NCBI GenBank assembly: GCA_013398275.1
Contig: VZSE01002719.1
Span: forward strand, 62,001 to 126,000
Direction of reading: 5' to 3'
DNA length: 64,000 nucleotides
Source of the DNA: Promerops cafer
Lineage: Eukaryota; Chordata; Aves; Passeriformes; Nectariniidae
This document shows, one piece after another, positions 1-10,736 of the stretch. The notes beneath the pieces were generated by a model. It was not told the origin of the DNA. It saw nothing but the letters and a program-made list of their open reading frames with translations, and did no database searches. A program made the translations under genes and the position numbers. Position 1 is the stretch's first letter, and the number at the start of each line of letters is the position of its first letter.

Positions 1-1019
1 TAGTTAGGTACTTCATCCAAATGAGTGGAAAGCACAGCAAGGAAAGCACAGGAATAAAGGAGAGCAGCAGCTGTAAACCCCTGACCTGCAGTGGCTGTGA
101 CAGAGCCTGCAGTGGTTCACATCACTGTGGATCTCGTGGCAAAGAGAAAGCCCCACTCCATGTTAGAGATCAACACCAACCTTTGACTCTTCCTGACACC
201 TTTCCAGAGGGGCTTAGCCAAAACCGCTCGCCCCATATGCACCCAGCCCAATGAGCTGTGCCAAATGCCAGCCAGTGGCAAAGGCAGCGATGCTGCTGAA
301 CAGCTACAAGGAGCCCATTGTCCCCTTGGCCACTTCCCCTTCAGCAACTGAGCCGGCTCTGACCCGTCTGGGAGTCACTGAGGGTGAGCTGGGGCAGGAC
401 AGCTTTGCAGCAGGTGGTGCCACCTGTGCTGCCTAATCCCATCTGAGCTCACAGCCACCACCCCGCTGCAGGGGCAGGGCCGTGAGTCAGAGCCACAGAG
501 AAGGCAAGCAGCAGCCCTGGCTCCAAGCAGAGCATTTACACACTGGAGCTGTGTCTCTCAGGCTGCTGCTGAATGTCAGGCTGAGACAGATGCCCATCCT
601 GTTAGTCCTTCTCTCGTTGGGAAATGCAGTTGGGATGCTGCTGGCAGGCAAGGAGCTGACATTTGGGAACACAGAGCTGTGCGTGCTCCCCACTGAGTCA
701 CCCACAGCAGGGACTCCATGCCAGCTTCCACACAGAGACTGGGCTTGGAAGGAGGCTTCCTTGGAGAAAGTCCGTGCTGCAAACTGTCGAGCAAACAGGC
801 ACAGCAGACACAAATCCTTTGAAGAGGAAGCACTTTTTAGCAGTGTTATCTGTGTATGTGTCCAGTTCAAACTAATTCTCCAACAGCTTCCTGCATTGCA
901 ACACGACTACTGAAAAATATGGACAAGGGCCCAGTTGCCAAAAGGCTTGGGCAGCACTACACTCCTTCGGTGAATTAGGACTCACTGGAAAAGGTGTTCT
1001 TATTTAGCAGCTGGTGAGA

Positions 1020-1058
1020 TACTCTGGACATGAGTACTCTGGACAGGTACTCTGGACT
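1020..1058. repeat. short tandem repeat, 3 copies of TACTCTGGACA-like unit
   Basis: The unit TACTCTGGACA occurs at 1020-1030 and 1035-1045 and, with one change, at 1048-1058, spaced 13-15 bp apart. It is a small local tandem duplication in intronic DNA with no evident function. Confidence 0.8.
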
Positions 1059-3419
1059 CTCACACAAATGGCTCTGAAATGGTGCTACAGTCTCCTGCCA
1101 GATGCATCGATTCCTCAGGGCCAGAATAAGAAAAGGTGCAGTTTTAAATAACTGGCTATAGAGACATTTCAAAGGGCAGAGTAAAGGAGTGCCTCTGGAG
1201 GAACTGGACATAGGAGTCCCCATGCTGGATATCAGCACTTGTCCCTCTCACTGAACAGTATCCAGCTCAGGGAGGTCTCTCTGCCACTTCTGAAGGCTCA
1301 ACAAAAGATAAGTGACAGAAGCAAGCTACTCTCATTACTTCACTGGGCAGGAGTCTTCAGTTCCACAGGGAAAATTTAGATAAGCTTGAAAATTCCTACT
1401 CTCATCCAGGAGGAAACAGAAGACTAGATGGGTGAGAAAGAGCTTTTCCATCCTGCCAAGTTTTTTCAAGCTTCCACAAATTTCCCTCATTCATGCTGAG
1501 TTGAAACTGAGACCTTTTGAAATGTTATGTGTCAAAAAAAGAAAGCCAGACCCCAGAATAATCAGCAAGTCTGAAATTAGGGCTGTCAGCTGGGACATGG
1601 GAGGCCCAATTCAGCTCCCCATGTTCCCAGCCTTCTGGGAAGTTGAGGTTCCCCAGAAGTTCTTGGCTGGAAGTTCTTGGGGGGAGCTTGTTTTTTCAGA
1701 CCAATGAGTGCTTCCTCAGCAATGATGGCTTCTAGGTTCCCAGTGCCCCTGCAAACTGCCAAAAAGCTTGGATTTTAGAGCAGCTGGTTCTGCCAATGGA
1801 GCTGCAAGAAGGTAGCTTTTGCACTCCATCATCTCTAGGAAATTTGCTTATAAATGAAGTCAGCTCTAAGACCTGGATTCACCTCTGATTGCTGGATTAG
1901 AAAACGGCATTATCAAAAAGAAAAGTTGGTAAAATGTTCTGACCACTTGGAAACAATTTCTGTCTTTAAGACACAGGAAGTTTGAAAGGACTGTCTTTGT
2001 TGCTGGTCTCTCAGTTCATAGCAGAAAATATTGATGGGTCCGAGTGCAGGGGAATTAATAGAGTCTAAACATGACAGTGAGAAAATAACAGAAAGAAAGT
2101 ATGCAGCTCATTTGTTTAATGGGATTTCAGCAATCAAAGTGAACATCAAAATCAGATGTGTGCATTTTACCCTCTCCCAGGACATGCACCTGCAAGAAGC
2201 ATTCACAGGAATGCAGATGTCACAGGTGGGAGTTGGTATATCGTTTCCCAGTGGTCTGGAACATCTTTGTGTTCCAGGCCACTGCCTATGCCTTTTAATT
2301 TCATCATAAATGAAAGCACAGACATTCACCAGGGCCACGTAGGCGCTGAAGCAGGGTAGAGGAAATCCTTTGATATTCAAATTATTCAAGAATAAATCAA
2401 ATAGATTTTGTTAAATTAATAATGACTTACAAATAGAAATGATAAGAGCTTTTCTGGAGGCCTGTGATAGTAGTAAAACTGGTATCACAAAAGAATAAAA
2501 TTTTAAAAGGGCCCATTTGCTCCTTCACAACATTATCCCTATCAGTGGGCTTGAGGGACATTCATCCCATTTGAGTCTGCCTCTTTTCCATGTCCATCAG
2601 TGAGTCTGGGCTCATTTAGTCCTAATCCATCCCAGCCGCACACATGGCTGAGAGGTCTTTTAGATTCCAGTGTCTGGGTTTCAACGTTGCTGCATGACTT
2701 TCCCATTAAGGAGTGGGGATAAGTCCAGCTCATCTGCTGGGAGGGCCTGGCCTTTGCTGGCCACTCCCAGGCAGAGCAGGACAAGCCGTGTCTTGCCTTC
2801 TTTGGAAATGCCAGCCATCCTCAGGCACAATAGGGTGAAATAAGGACACTTTGCTTTATCTTTAAATTTCCTTGTTTTCTTGGGCAGCGGCCAGACCCTT
2901 TGTTTTTTGAATATAGTTGTTTGTGGTTTAATTTCCTTTGGGTTTTGTTTTTTTGGGTTTGAGTTGGGGGTTTTTTTAAGTATTATTATATGAGCAAAAA
3001 ACTCAGCTGCTCCCTGGAATTGTATAAGAGGGACAAGATGCAGCGCAAAATATGGATTGAACTAAATGGTTTTCCCATCAGATCTTACAAAGTTGTGCAG
3101 TAGATTTCACACACCAACTGGGAAGTTACTGTGTGCCACCACTACAGCCTGTCCTTAATGGCATTGATGGTTTAAGCTGCACAAGCAAAAGCCAGAGGAA
3201 ACAGGCTGCTCTTTGTTTGCCCTTGTTCTGTCAGGGGTCATTGAGGGCCCAGAACAGGGGCCCTCAGGCACCCTGAGAACTGCCTGACCTGCAGCCTCAG
3301 GTGTGTCCAGGTGAATCTATGCTTGCTTCTGATCCTCTGTTAAGTCGTTGAGGGTGAGATGTTTCCTTGGGAAAAGACCCTGTAAACAGATCATCAGAAA
3401 TAAAGCGTGGGAATATCTG

Positions 3420-3773
3420 AGAAGGAACCAAGGGTGCAGCTGCTTCAGTCTTATCGATGTCTGTCAGTATCTGCAGGGAGGGGTCAGAGGATGGACCAAG
3501 TTCTTTTTAGAGGTGCCAATAAGTAGGACAACAGGAATGGGTAGAAACTGATGTAAAGAAGGTTCCACCTGAAGGAAGAACTTCTTCCCTGTGCAGAGAC
3601 TGAGCACTGAACAGATTGTCCAGACAGAGTGTGGAGTCTCACTTATGGGAGATATTCCAGACCTCTCTGGACACAATCCTGTGCCATGTGCTCTGACCCT
3701 TCTGGAGCAGAGAGGTGGGATCAGATGAGCCACTGTCATGCGTTCCAACCTGACCCATCCTGGGATTCTGTGA
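3420..3773 (+). mobile_element. CR1 non-LTR retrotransposon, 3'-end fragment (old)
   Basis: The first part translates to a decayed end of the CR1 ORF2 C-terminal region (Ser-Leu-Ile-Asp-Val-Cys-Gln-Tyr-Leu-Gln-Gly-Gly near 3450-3485). It is followed by the typical CR1 3' UTR wording: an arginine/asparagine-rich stretch, then 'gaaggttccacctgaagga' near 3560, 'ttccaacctgacccatcc' near 3743, and a single terminal ATTCTGTG at 3765-3772. The copy is 5'-truncated, as most CR1 insertions are, and diverged enough to be old. It lies in the sense orientation relative to the host gene. The 5' boundary is approximate. Confidence 0.85.
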
Positions 3774-4948
3774 AGCCTTGATCACCTTGTTCCACCCTTG
3801 CACCACCTTCTGCACTGTGCCAGCACAACTGTTCATGGGGCTGTGCAATGGAGCAGGTTAGGGAATAGATCTTGCTGAATAATAACCATTTTTGTTTTCT
3901 GAACTATCTTTAACTTGCATCAGTTTCCTCTATCCGTTTCCTGTGGAGCCACACAGCTACGTGGGCCCACAGTGTGACAAGCAGAAAAAATTGTCCACAT
4001 ATGCAGGAGCAGGGAAAAAGACCTGCTGACGTTGGTTCATGAAGTCTTCATGCTGACTGTTCACCTCAGCCTCGGAAAGGATCTGATTTTAAATGGCACC
4101 CTCATTAGCAGGCAAAGTCATTGTCATTTTCACAAGACAATCGTCATAAAAGAGTCATTTGCATCGGCACATGAATCAAAAACACACTTCACTGACATAA
4201 CTGTACAAGTGAGTTGTGTCCTGTTGAGGGCAGATAGTTTTGAAAAATATTAAAGTGTGCCATGCAAAAGTCAACTCTGATTATCTCAAGAGCAATGAAA
4301 CAGGAGGACAAAAAGAAAACCTCTGACAAACAAACTCATTACAGCATTCCTCTCAGTCAGTTTTACAAACTGATGGTCCTGCACCACAGGCCTAGAGAAG
4401 GCAGAAACTCCCATGGATCTCAAAGAGAATTGTTACAGAAGTTTGGTTTACAAGAACCATGCCAGAACAATATGAAAATCACTTTTCCCACCACTGAAAT
4501 GCAGCCACCTCCAGCATGGGCCCTGCCAGATTTTTAACAGCTCACAACTTTGGCCAGAGAAGACATTTCCTTTCCACAGCTGAGATTACTGTGCAAATAA
4601 GACATTATTATATAAAGTAGGAACACTCTCTGCCCTCTCCATCTGTGCAGATGTGAAACAGAGAGGGAGCCCAAGTCCTTCAGCTCTGGGAATGGAAGCT
4701 GCTCCAGTGACACGGGGTTGCCCCTCCTGTAAAAAGGCAAATCACCCTGGCTTTTGAGCTTGAAAAGGTTTGCAGGTTTGTTGTCCCTACTGAACCAAAG
4801 TGTTGCCATTCTGCAACCCCTTTCCCACAGGGCTGCTCCTTCTAGGAAGGAAGCCAAGTTGCATTTGGAGGTGTTAAGATCTAAATCCTGGGGGGAAACC
4901 TGAGAGCAGAGAAGGGGGCCAGACTTTGTGAATGGACAGCATCCAGAC

Positions 4949-4992
4949 AAAAAAAAAAAAAAAAANAAAAAAAAAAAAAAAAAAAAAAAAAA
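4949..4992. repeat. poly(A) tract with one ambiguous base
   Basis: This is a 44-position run of A interrupted only by an N at 4966, the sole ambiguous base in the window. The true length is probably uncertain because of homopolymer sequencing error or a consensus call. There is no recognisable retroposed gene upstream, so I do not call it a processed pseudogene tail. Confidence 0.95.
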
Positions 4993-5432
4993 GGCAGGTA
5001 TTCAGGTATTGCTGAGAAAGAAAAAGCCTGGGTTTGGCAATCCTCCCTGTCCTCTGGATGTCTGTGCCTCCATTAAACACCACTGCATTGCTGTATCCAG
5101 GGCAGCAAACGACTTTTGCTTTTGTTTCCCATTGGTATCAAAATAGTCCTGAGCTGGAGATGGGCCTGTATCCCGGAGGGTCCCATGTCTCCAGGAGACA
5201 CATTCCCATTGCCATCCTCCTGCTGACAGCCCTCCAAAGCCAGGCTGCCTACACCTGAGGGGTCAGTGGGGCTGCCTGGCAGCGACACAGCAATCCCTCT
5301 CTCACGCAGGGCAGATCTCTGCTCCTTCAGCCTTAGCCATCCCCCCTCTCAAAGGCAGGAGCATGGAATTTCCACTTCCAGTGAAATAACTCCAAGTCCC
5401 CGTGCTAAGATTTCACCAGCAAATAATGCCCA

Positions 5433-5482
5433 CCCTCCTTTTCTCCTTTCTTTTTTCTCCTGCTTCTCCTCTCCTCCTCCTC
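5433..5482. repeat. polypyrimidine tract
   Basis: The + strand is almost entirely C and T over about 50 bp, with one G near 5462. It is low-complexity homopurine/homopyrimidine DNA inside the intron with no other feature attached. Confidence 0.8.
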
Positions 5483-6230
5483 AACTATCTAAAAGGAGCT
5501 TCTGCTCTTTTTCCTGGGAAGCAGTGAAGAAATCAAATGCCCGTGAGTTTCAGCAGGCAGCGTATCATGAATCATTTTTCCCAAGAGATAAAAGCTCCAC
5601 CAGACTTATCCAGCAACCAGGCATTTTCTCAATGCACCCATGTGTCTGTCCACATGTGCTGATGTGCATTTCCTGATAACTGCCTGCAAATAGGCAGATG
5701 CCCTTTGGGAGCATAGCTGTCCGTGCCTTTATCCTACTGGGTTAGTACAGAAGCCAGATGAATCTGTGTGTTCCTCACTGGAGCAATTTGAAACTGAACC
5801 CAAGAGACACTGAAAGTGCCTTTTGGTGGAAAAACACAGGCTTTTGAAGCCTCCCAGACTGGAAAATCCCCTGGCCACTGGGAGAGCTGCTATGAGCACT
5901 GCAAAGCCATCATCCCCTTGCAGGAAATAAGTTATTTTGTTTCCGGGGAGGGGAAAGGGGAAGTGTGTGCTGTGGTCAGGATTAATCCTGCCCGTGCTGC
6001 CCAGGCTTGACTGGGCTTGGCAGAGCCCTGGATTGTGTCTGGTGTGGTGCCTCCCAGAGCTGCTTGGGGTGCCCTCCTCTCCTGCTCCCCAAAAACCCTC
6101 TCTCCCCACAGTGGTGTGGCATCAGGATGGATGACCTGAGTCTCAGAAGTGCTCTGTTTTCAGGGAAGGGGGTGGCATATTCCCAAGCCATATTGCATCC
6201 ATGCCTCTCCATCCTAGCACACACAGTCAG

Positions 6231-6310
6231 GGCAGGGCAAGGCAGGGCAGGGCAGGGCAGGGCAGGGCAGGGCAGGGCAGGGCTGGGCAGGGCAGGGCAG
6301 GGCAGGGCTG
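6231..6310. repeat. GGGCA pentanucleotide array, 16 units
   Basis: Sixteen consecutive 5-bp units are mostly GGCAG (equivalently GGGCA), with variant units at about 6236-6240 (GGCAA), 6281-6285 (GGCTG) and 6306-6310 (GGCTG). The + strand therefore has a long series of GGG runs separated by 2-nt CA loops, a sequence pattern known to favour G-quadruplexes. It opens spurious Gly/Ala/Gln-repeat and Pro/Cys/Leu-repeat ORFs on the two strands. I give no coding meaning to those. Confidence 0.95.
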
Positions 6311-8305
6311 CTCGCCTGTTGCTGGTGATTTTAACCAAACCTGCCAAGTTTGACAGCAACGCTGCCCTGGAATAGAGGCAGTGCCTGTCCTGTGTCCCTG
6401 CCCTGCAATTTGGAAGAAGAAAAGCATGTTCAGGAAAGCCCAGACCAAGAGGCACAGGGGATGCTGGCAGTCAGGTTCTGTTCTCATGGTCTCTCGATGT
6501 AAAGACAAAGCAGGGTTTGCACTGGGGCAGAAGGCACAGGGCAGTACAGAACATTTGGCTTTGCAGTGCTCTCAGTACAGCTGAATTCTCCTCTGTGCTC
6601 AGTGGCATCTTCTTCTGCAGCTGGACTTGCTGATGGGGTTAAAGGCTGGAACTGAGCCTCTTCTCCCAGTGTTTGCTTCCCCACACCTCCCAAGCATCTT
6701 TGTTTTAAACCAAAGGTTCCAAACAGTCAAAGTTAATATTTGCCCAGCATTTCCACTATATGAAGTACTGATATAAAGCATCCATATAAATATGGTAATT
6801 AAAAGGTGGCATGCTCTTGCCTTGTTTGAACACCCTATAACTTCTCACTAGGAAGGTGGAAGAAGAAAGGTGACGGGGATATTTCTTGATTTCCTAGGGA
6901 TTTCTCCAGCTGCCCTGACATTTTTAATCTCCTTTTTTTTCCCAAGCTATATATCTCTTTCATCCCTTCACATTCTCTCTCTCTTTTTTTCTTCTTCCAT
7001 GACCCGTAAATGTATTGGTAAACACTGGGTCAATTGCAAAGCTATCAGGAAAGGTGAAAATTAGACAAGTGACTTGTCAATCATCTCCAGGGGTTTAGCT
7101 GTACCCTGTGGAAAACTTGCTTTTGCTTGGAAAGCTGGCAAGTGGAGACCCAATTTTAGGTTTTCAGAGATGTCCAATTTCCTTTGTGAGGAAACAGGCA
7201 GTAAGAAACTCAGAGAGATGAGTCCTTGCTTGAGTTTAATTACCAAGGAAAGCATAGTCCATCCCTGGGCTTCAGGAGGCTGTTTGGTTTTTTCTCATCC
7301 CCACAGCACTGACTAAGCCGTGTTTTGTGGGCAGCCACCCCACACTGGGTTTGTTTTCTTTTGGCAGTCCCGATCCTGTTGGCTGACTAGGGAGCCTGGG
7401 CCCCTTTATTTGTACTAAAATGGCAGAGGGGGAAGGGAGGGGAGGGAATTTGCATCAATGGTAAATCATGATAAACCCTCCCTGCTACTGCCTGCTATTC
7501 TTGCCTGATGCACATTGTCCTGCAAACCTTTACAGGATGGGGGGCTGAGCCTCCAGGAGACACCAGGCTCCACAAAGAGCCCGCTTTGCAAAGCCACCAT
7601 CCCTGAGCCCAACCTGCTCCCACAGGTGGCCAGATCCAATTTTAACTGAATCCAGGAGATGGCCAGGCAGCTCAGAGGAGCTGGCAAAGCTGCAAGTGAA
7701 ACAGCCTCAAGCATTTTTGCTGCACAACTCGGCTGTTTTGGTCTTGAGTCCATTCACCAGAGCTCAGTGCCCGGCAGAATCAGGCCTATCTTTTCAAAGG
7801 CAGTGCGTTTGGCCAGTGTTTCATGGTCAGTGTATACAGAGGGAAAAAAGGGAAATCCTGCAGTGGAGTGAAATGCAAAGAGAGGCTATTACCAAAATAT
7901 GTAGTAATGTGGGGTTCTTGCAGGGGGAGGGTGTGTGTTGATTTTTGTTTTGAACATTGAAGAAATAAACGGAGCAAGCTGTTTACCACATGAAACAAAG
8001 CCGAACCGGGATATTTTCAGGCCACTAAACTTGGATTTCAGACAGCCAACTTGGATTGACATACTGGATGAGCTACAGCCGATTGGCATGGAGAAGGGAG
8101 CAAAATATGCATCTGTCCTGGTGCCAACTTAGGCTAGGCTGCCGTTTTGTTTGGTGTCTAGAGAGCTGGTTTTCGTAATTAAACCAGCCTTCAAACCCTT
8201 TTTCAATAAAGCTGAAGAAAAGAGGAACTGAAAGGGATTCCTCTCGAGCATATGCATACTGCTCTAGCAACTCCTGCAGCAGTTTCTGTGCAGTCCCTGA
8301 AAATG

Positions 8306-8339
8306 TTTCTTTTTTTTTCTTTTTCTTTTTCTTTTTTTT
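8306..8339. repeat. T-rich (TTTTTC)n low-complexity tract
   Basis: A T-rich run is broken by single C residues about every 6 bp. It is followed near 8357-8375 by a short CA-rich stretch. Simple-sequence DNA. Confidence 0.85.
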
Positions 8340-9056
8340 AATACTTCCCTAGAAATACACACACATACACACAGACGCATACAGCGTGCATGGTATGGCA
8401 GGACAGGGACAGAGAGGAGCTGTCACCCTGGACTGACCCACCCACATCCATCCACTCTACCGCAGGGAATTTCATCCCCAAAATCAGAGAGCCTCCACTG
8501 ATTGTTTAGCAGCAGCAGCAGCAGATCACTGTACCTGTGTACAAAACCATTGCAGCCAAGCCAGCTGAATGGAGTACAAGACACTCTGTTCTGTATCAGG
8601 AAAGGGCTGGGGGAGAAGGAGTGGCTTGTTTGGGTTTTTCCCTTTGTTTTTTATTTCCCCCCCCACACACCCTGCCAAGTCACTTTGATTATACTCACCT
8701 GGTGGACTATGAATTGAATCCTAAACATTATTCCTGTTACAGAGGACACAGCTCTGGGCTGGGGGAGGATTGAGTCACATTTAGAATTTGGTCAGGCAAA
8801 TAAAAATATCATTTTAAATCCTAAACAACAGTGGGAAAACTGTAGTCAGTTGCTAAAGCCTGAGTGGAAGGGCCAGGCAAGTAAGTTGTGCCTGGGCCCA
8901 TCGAGGTGGGTGGGAGGCTGGGCACCCTCAGCAATCACCTTAGGTGACACCAAGGTGTCCCAGACCCCTCTCCCAGCCTGTAAGATGTGGCAAAGGGCCA
9001 GGAGTTTTTGCCTCTTTAAAAAGTGTGCAAATCTAGTGTAATTGCACACTTTGTCA

Positions 9057-9440
9057 TGTCGTGTTGTTGGTTTAAGTCACAGATGCTTGGGATTCAGGCT
9101 TTTATTTGCCCTTTTGCTGAGCTGATTTAAAATTAAAAGGCAATTATGAATGGAACAGTGGAGTGGGGAGCATTCCCTAATATTTATTAATTTTCTTCCT
9201 TTTTAATAAAAACTTGAAACAAACCTTTTTTTTAACTCCTTAGAAAAGGGTTTGGTTAAAATATGCACATTTTTAGTAAAAGCCTTTTAAACAAATTAAA
9301 TGCTGGAAATTTAGGGTGCTAAATTTGCTTTAAAAAGGAAAGAAGAAAATTATGGATACCTTTTATATCACTAAAAAAAAATCATTAAGCAGTATAGTTC
9401 AGTCAAAAACATTTACAGAAACATTTTTCAACCCTTCTAT
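9057..9440. other. AT-rich intronic block with muscle-factor-like motifs
   Basis: About 380 bp of strongly AT-rich sequence is rich in TTTAAA, TAATTA-like and TTTATTA words and lacks repeat similarity I recognise. Near 9170-9190 a CATTCC (MCAT/TEAD-type) word is followed directly by 'ctaatatttatta', which resembles an MEF2-type site. Other A/T cores follow near 9270 and 9320. Such words occur often by chance in AT-rich DNA, so this is only a weak regulatory candidate inside a gene expressed in heart. Confidence 0.2.
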
Positions 9441-10661
9441 TATTTTATTTTAGGGTTGCATATCCAGAGCTGGGTGATTTACCATTTCAAATGACTAGCA
9501 CCTATGGAAAAAAGTTGTGCAGCAAAACAAAATCTCATTAAGTCCCTTGCAAAGGCATTCTTTGCAAAGACGTAGGAAACGATTTAGTGAAAATCGCCAG
9601 CTGAATTTCTCCTCACAGGATTTTGGTCACAACGAATGTAGGTGGAATCTCTGAGGATGAAGCACAGCTAAAATCAGTTTTGAGTGACAGCATTCACAGC
9701 AATCTGCAGAACTCTGTGCTCAGCTCCAAGAGCTGGAATTTGCTTCATGCTGTTTCCAAAACTCCCTGCCATGCCCAACAGCAGTGGCCACAGAGAGCTG
9801 GCTTTCACAACAAACCATCTGAACTGCCCAGCAAACCACCTTCCTCTGGGAGGGGCAGACTCCGAGGAGGGCTTGCCCCCTTGCTTTCAGAAATTTTGCA
9901 CCTCTGCTTTCTCAGTGCAGTGTGATTTTCCTGCTGGCTTGTTTCCACCTCGGGATTTTTTTTCACTCCCCACTCACACCGATCTCCTGCCAAAGTCCAG
10001 TTCCTCTCTGAGCAGTGTGGACTTCCTCTGCTGCAGCAAAATGGCAGGACCCAGTGACAGATGACAAGAACACTTGTGTTGAGGAGGATGACAGGGCAGC
10101 TAGGGCTGAGGAGCTTTGCAAAGCTAATAACTCACCAGATTGCTGGCAACACTTCAAGTAAGCCTTGAATGTTGTCAGAGCTGAGCTGTTCTGAAATCTT
10201 CTGAAGAGGGGAGGGCTGCAGCTTCACCAAGGACATCACTTCTGTGGGACCACAATCTTTAAGTGACAGAGTTTGAATGTTGGCACTGCCAGTATTTTGT
10301 CTGGGACATATTTAGGGTGGGTTGTGCCGAGTGGGGGCTCAGAAGCTCAGAGTGCACAAAGCAGCTGTGGGGACAGACACCATCTAGCACCAGCTCCCAG
10401 CACTGGAGGGACAAGGACCAGGACTAAGGTCTGTGGGAAACACACAGGAGGGCATGGGGCACTCTGCAGTGACAAGGAGCTTCCTTCAGAGTTAGCCCAG
10501 GTGTTACAGTCCCTCCAGCAGCTCTGCAAAGTCATGGGCAAGCATCAGCCCCCATCTGGTGTTTCATTAAAGTTGTGCATTGCCAGGACAGCATTTGTTT
10601 CGTGCTTCTGGGAACTGAGGTGGCCTTCTGACAACCTGTGGGATGGTTGGAGGGGAGTGGT

Positions 10662-10736
10662 AGGAAGGAAGGAAGGAAGGAAGGAAGGAAGGAAGGAAGG
10701 AAGGAAGGAAGGAAGGAAGGAAGGGAGGAAGGAAGG
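10662..10736. repeat. AAGG tetranucleotide microsatellite
   Basis: About 18 units of AAGG form a nearly perfect 75-bp array with one interruption (AAGGGAGG) near 10721-10728. The complement reads as Leu-Pro-Ser-Phe repeats in spurious ORFs. Confidence 0.97.

Noticed and set aside
4534..4992. Processed pseudogene or SINE ending in the poly(A) at 4949-4992
   Set aside because: Upstream sequence shows no recognisable transcript or SINE promoter boxes, and no flanking target duplication was seen.
6007..6375. ORF with Gly-Gln-Gly-Arg-Ala repeats
   Set aside because: Translation of the GGGCA array; no domain and equally open frames on the other strand.
6830..6880. Possible KCNQ1 exon 15 (Arg-Lys-Val-Glu-Glu-Glu before a GGTGACGG donor-like site)
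   Set aside because: The frame has a stop a few codons upstream, the donor phase does not match, and the Ile-Gly-Ala-Arg-Leu-Asn part is absent.
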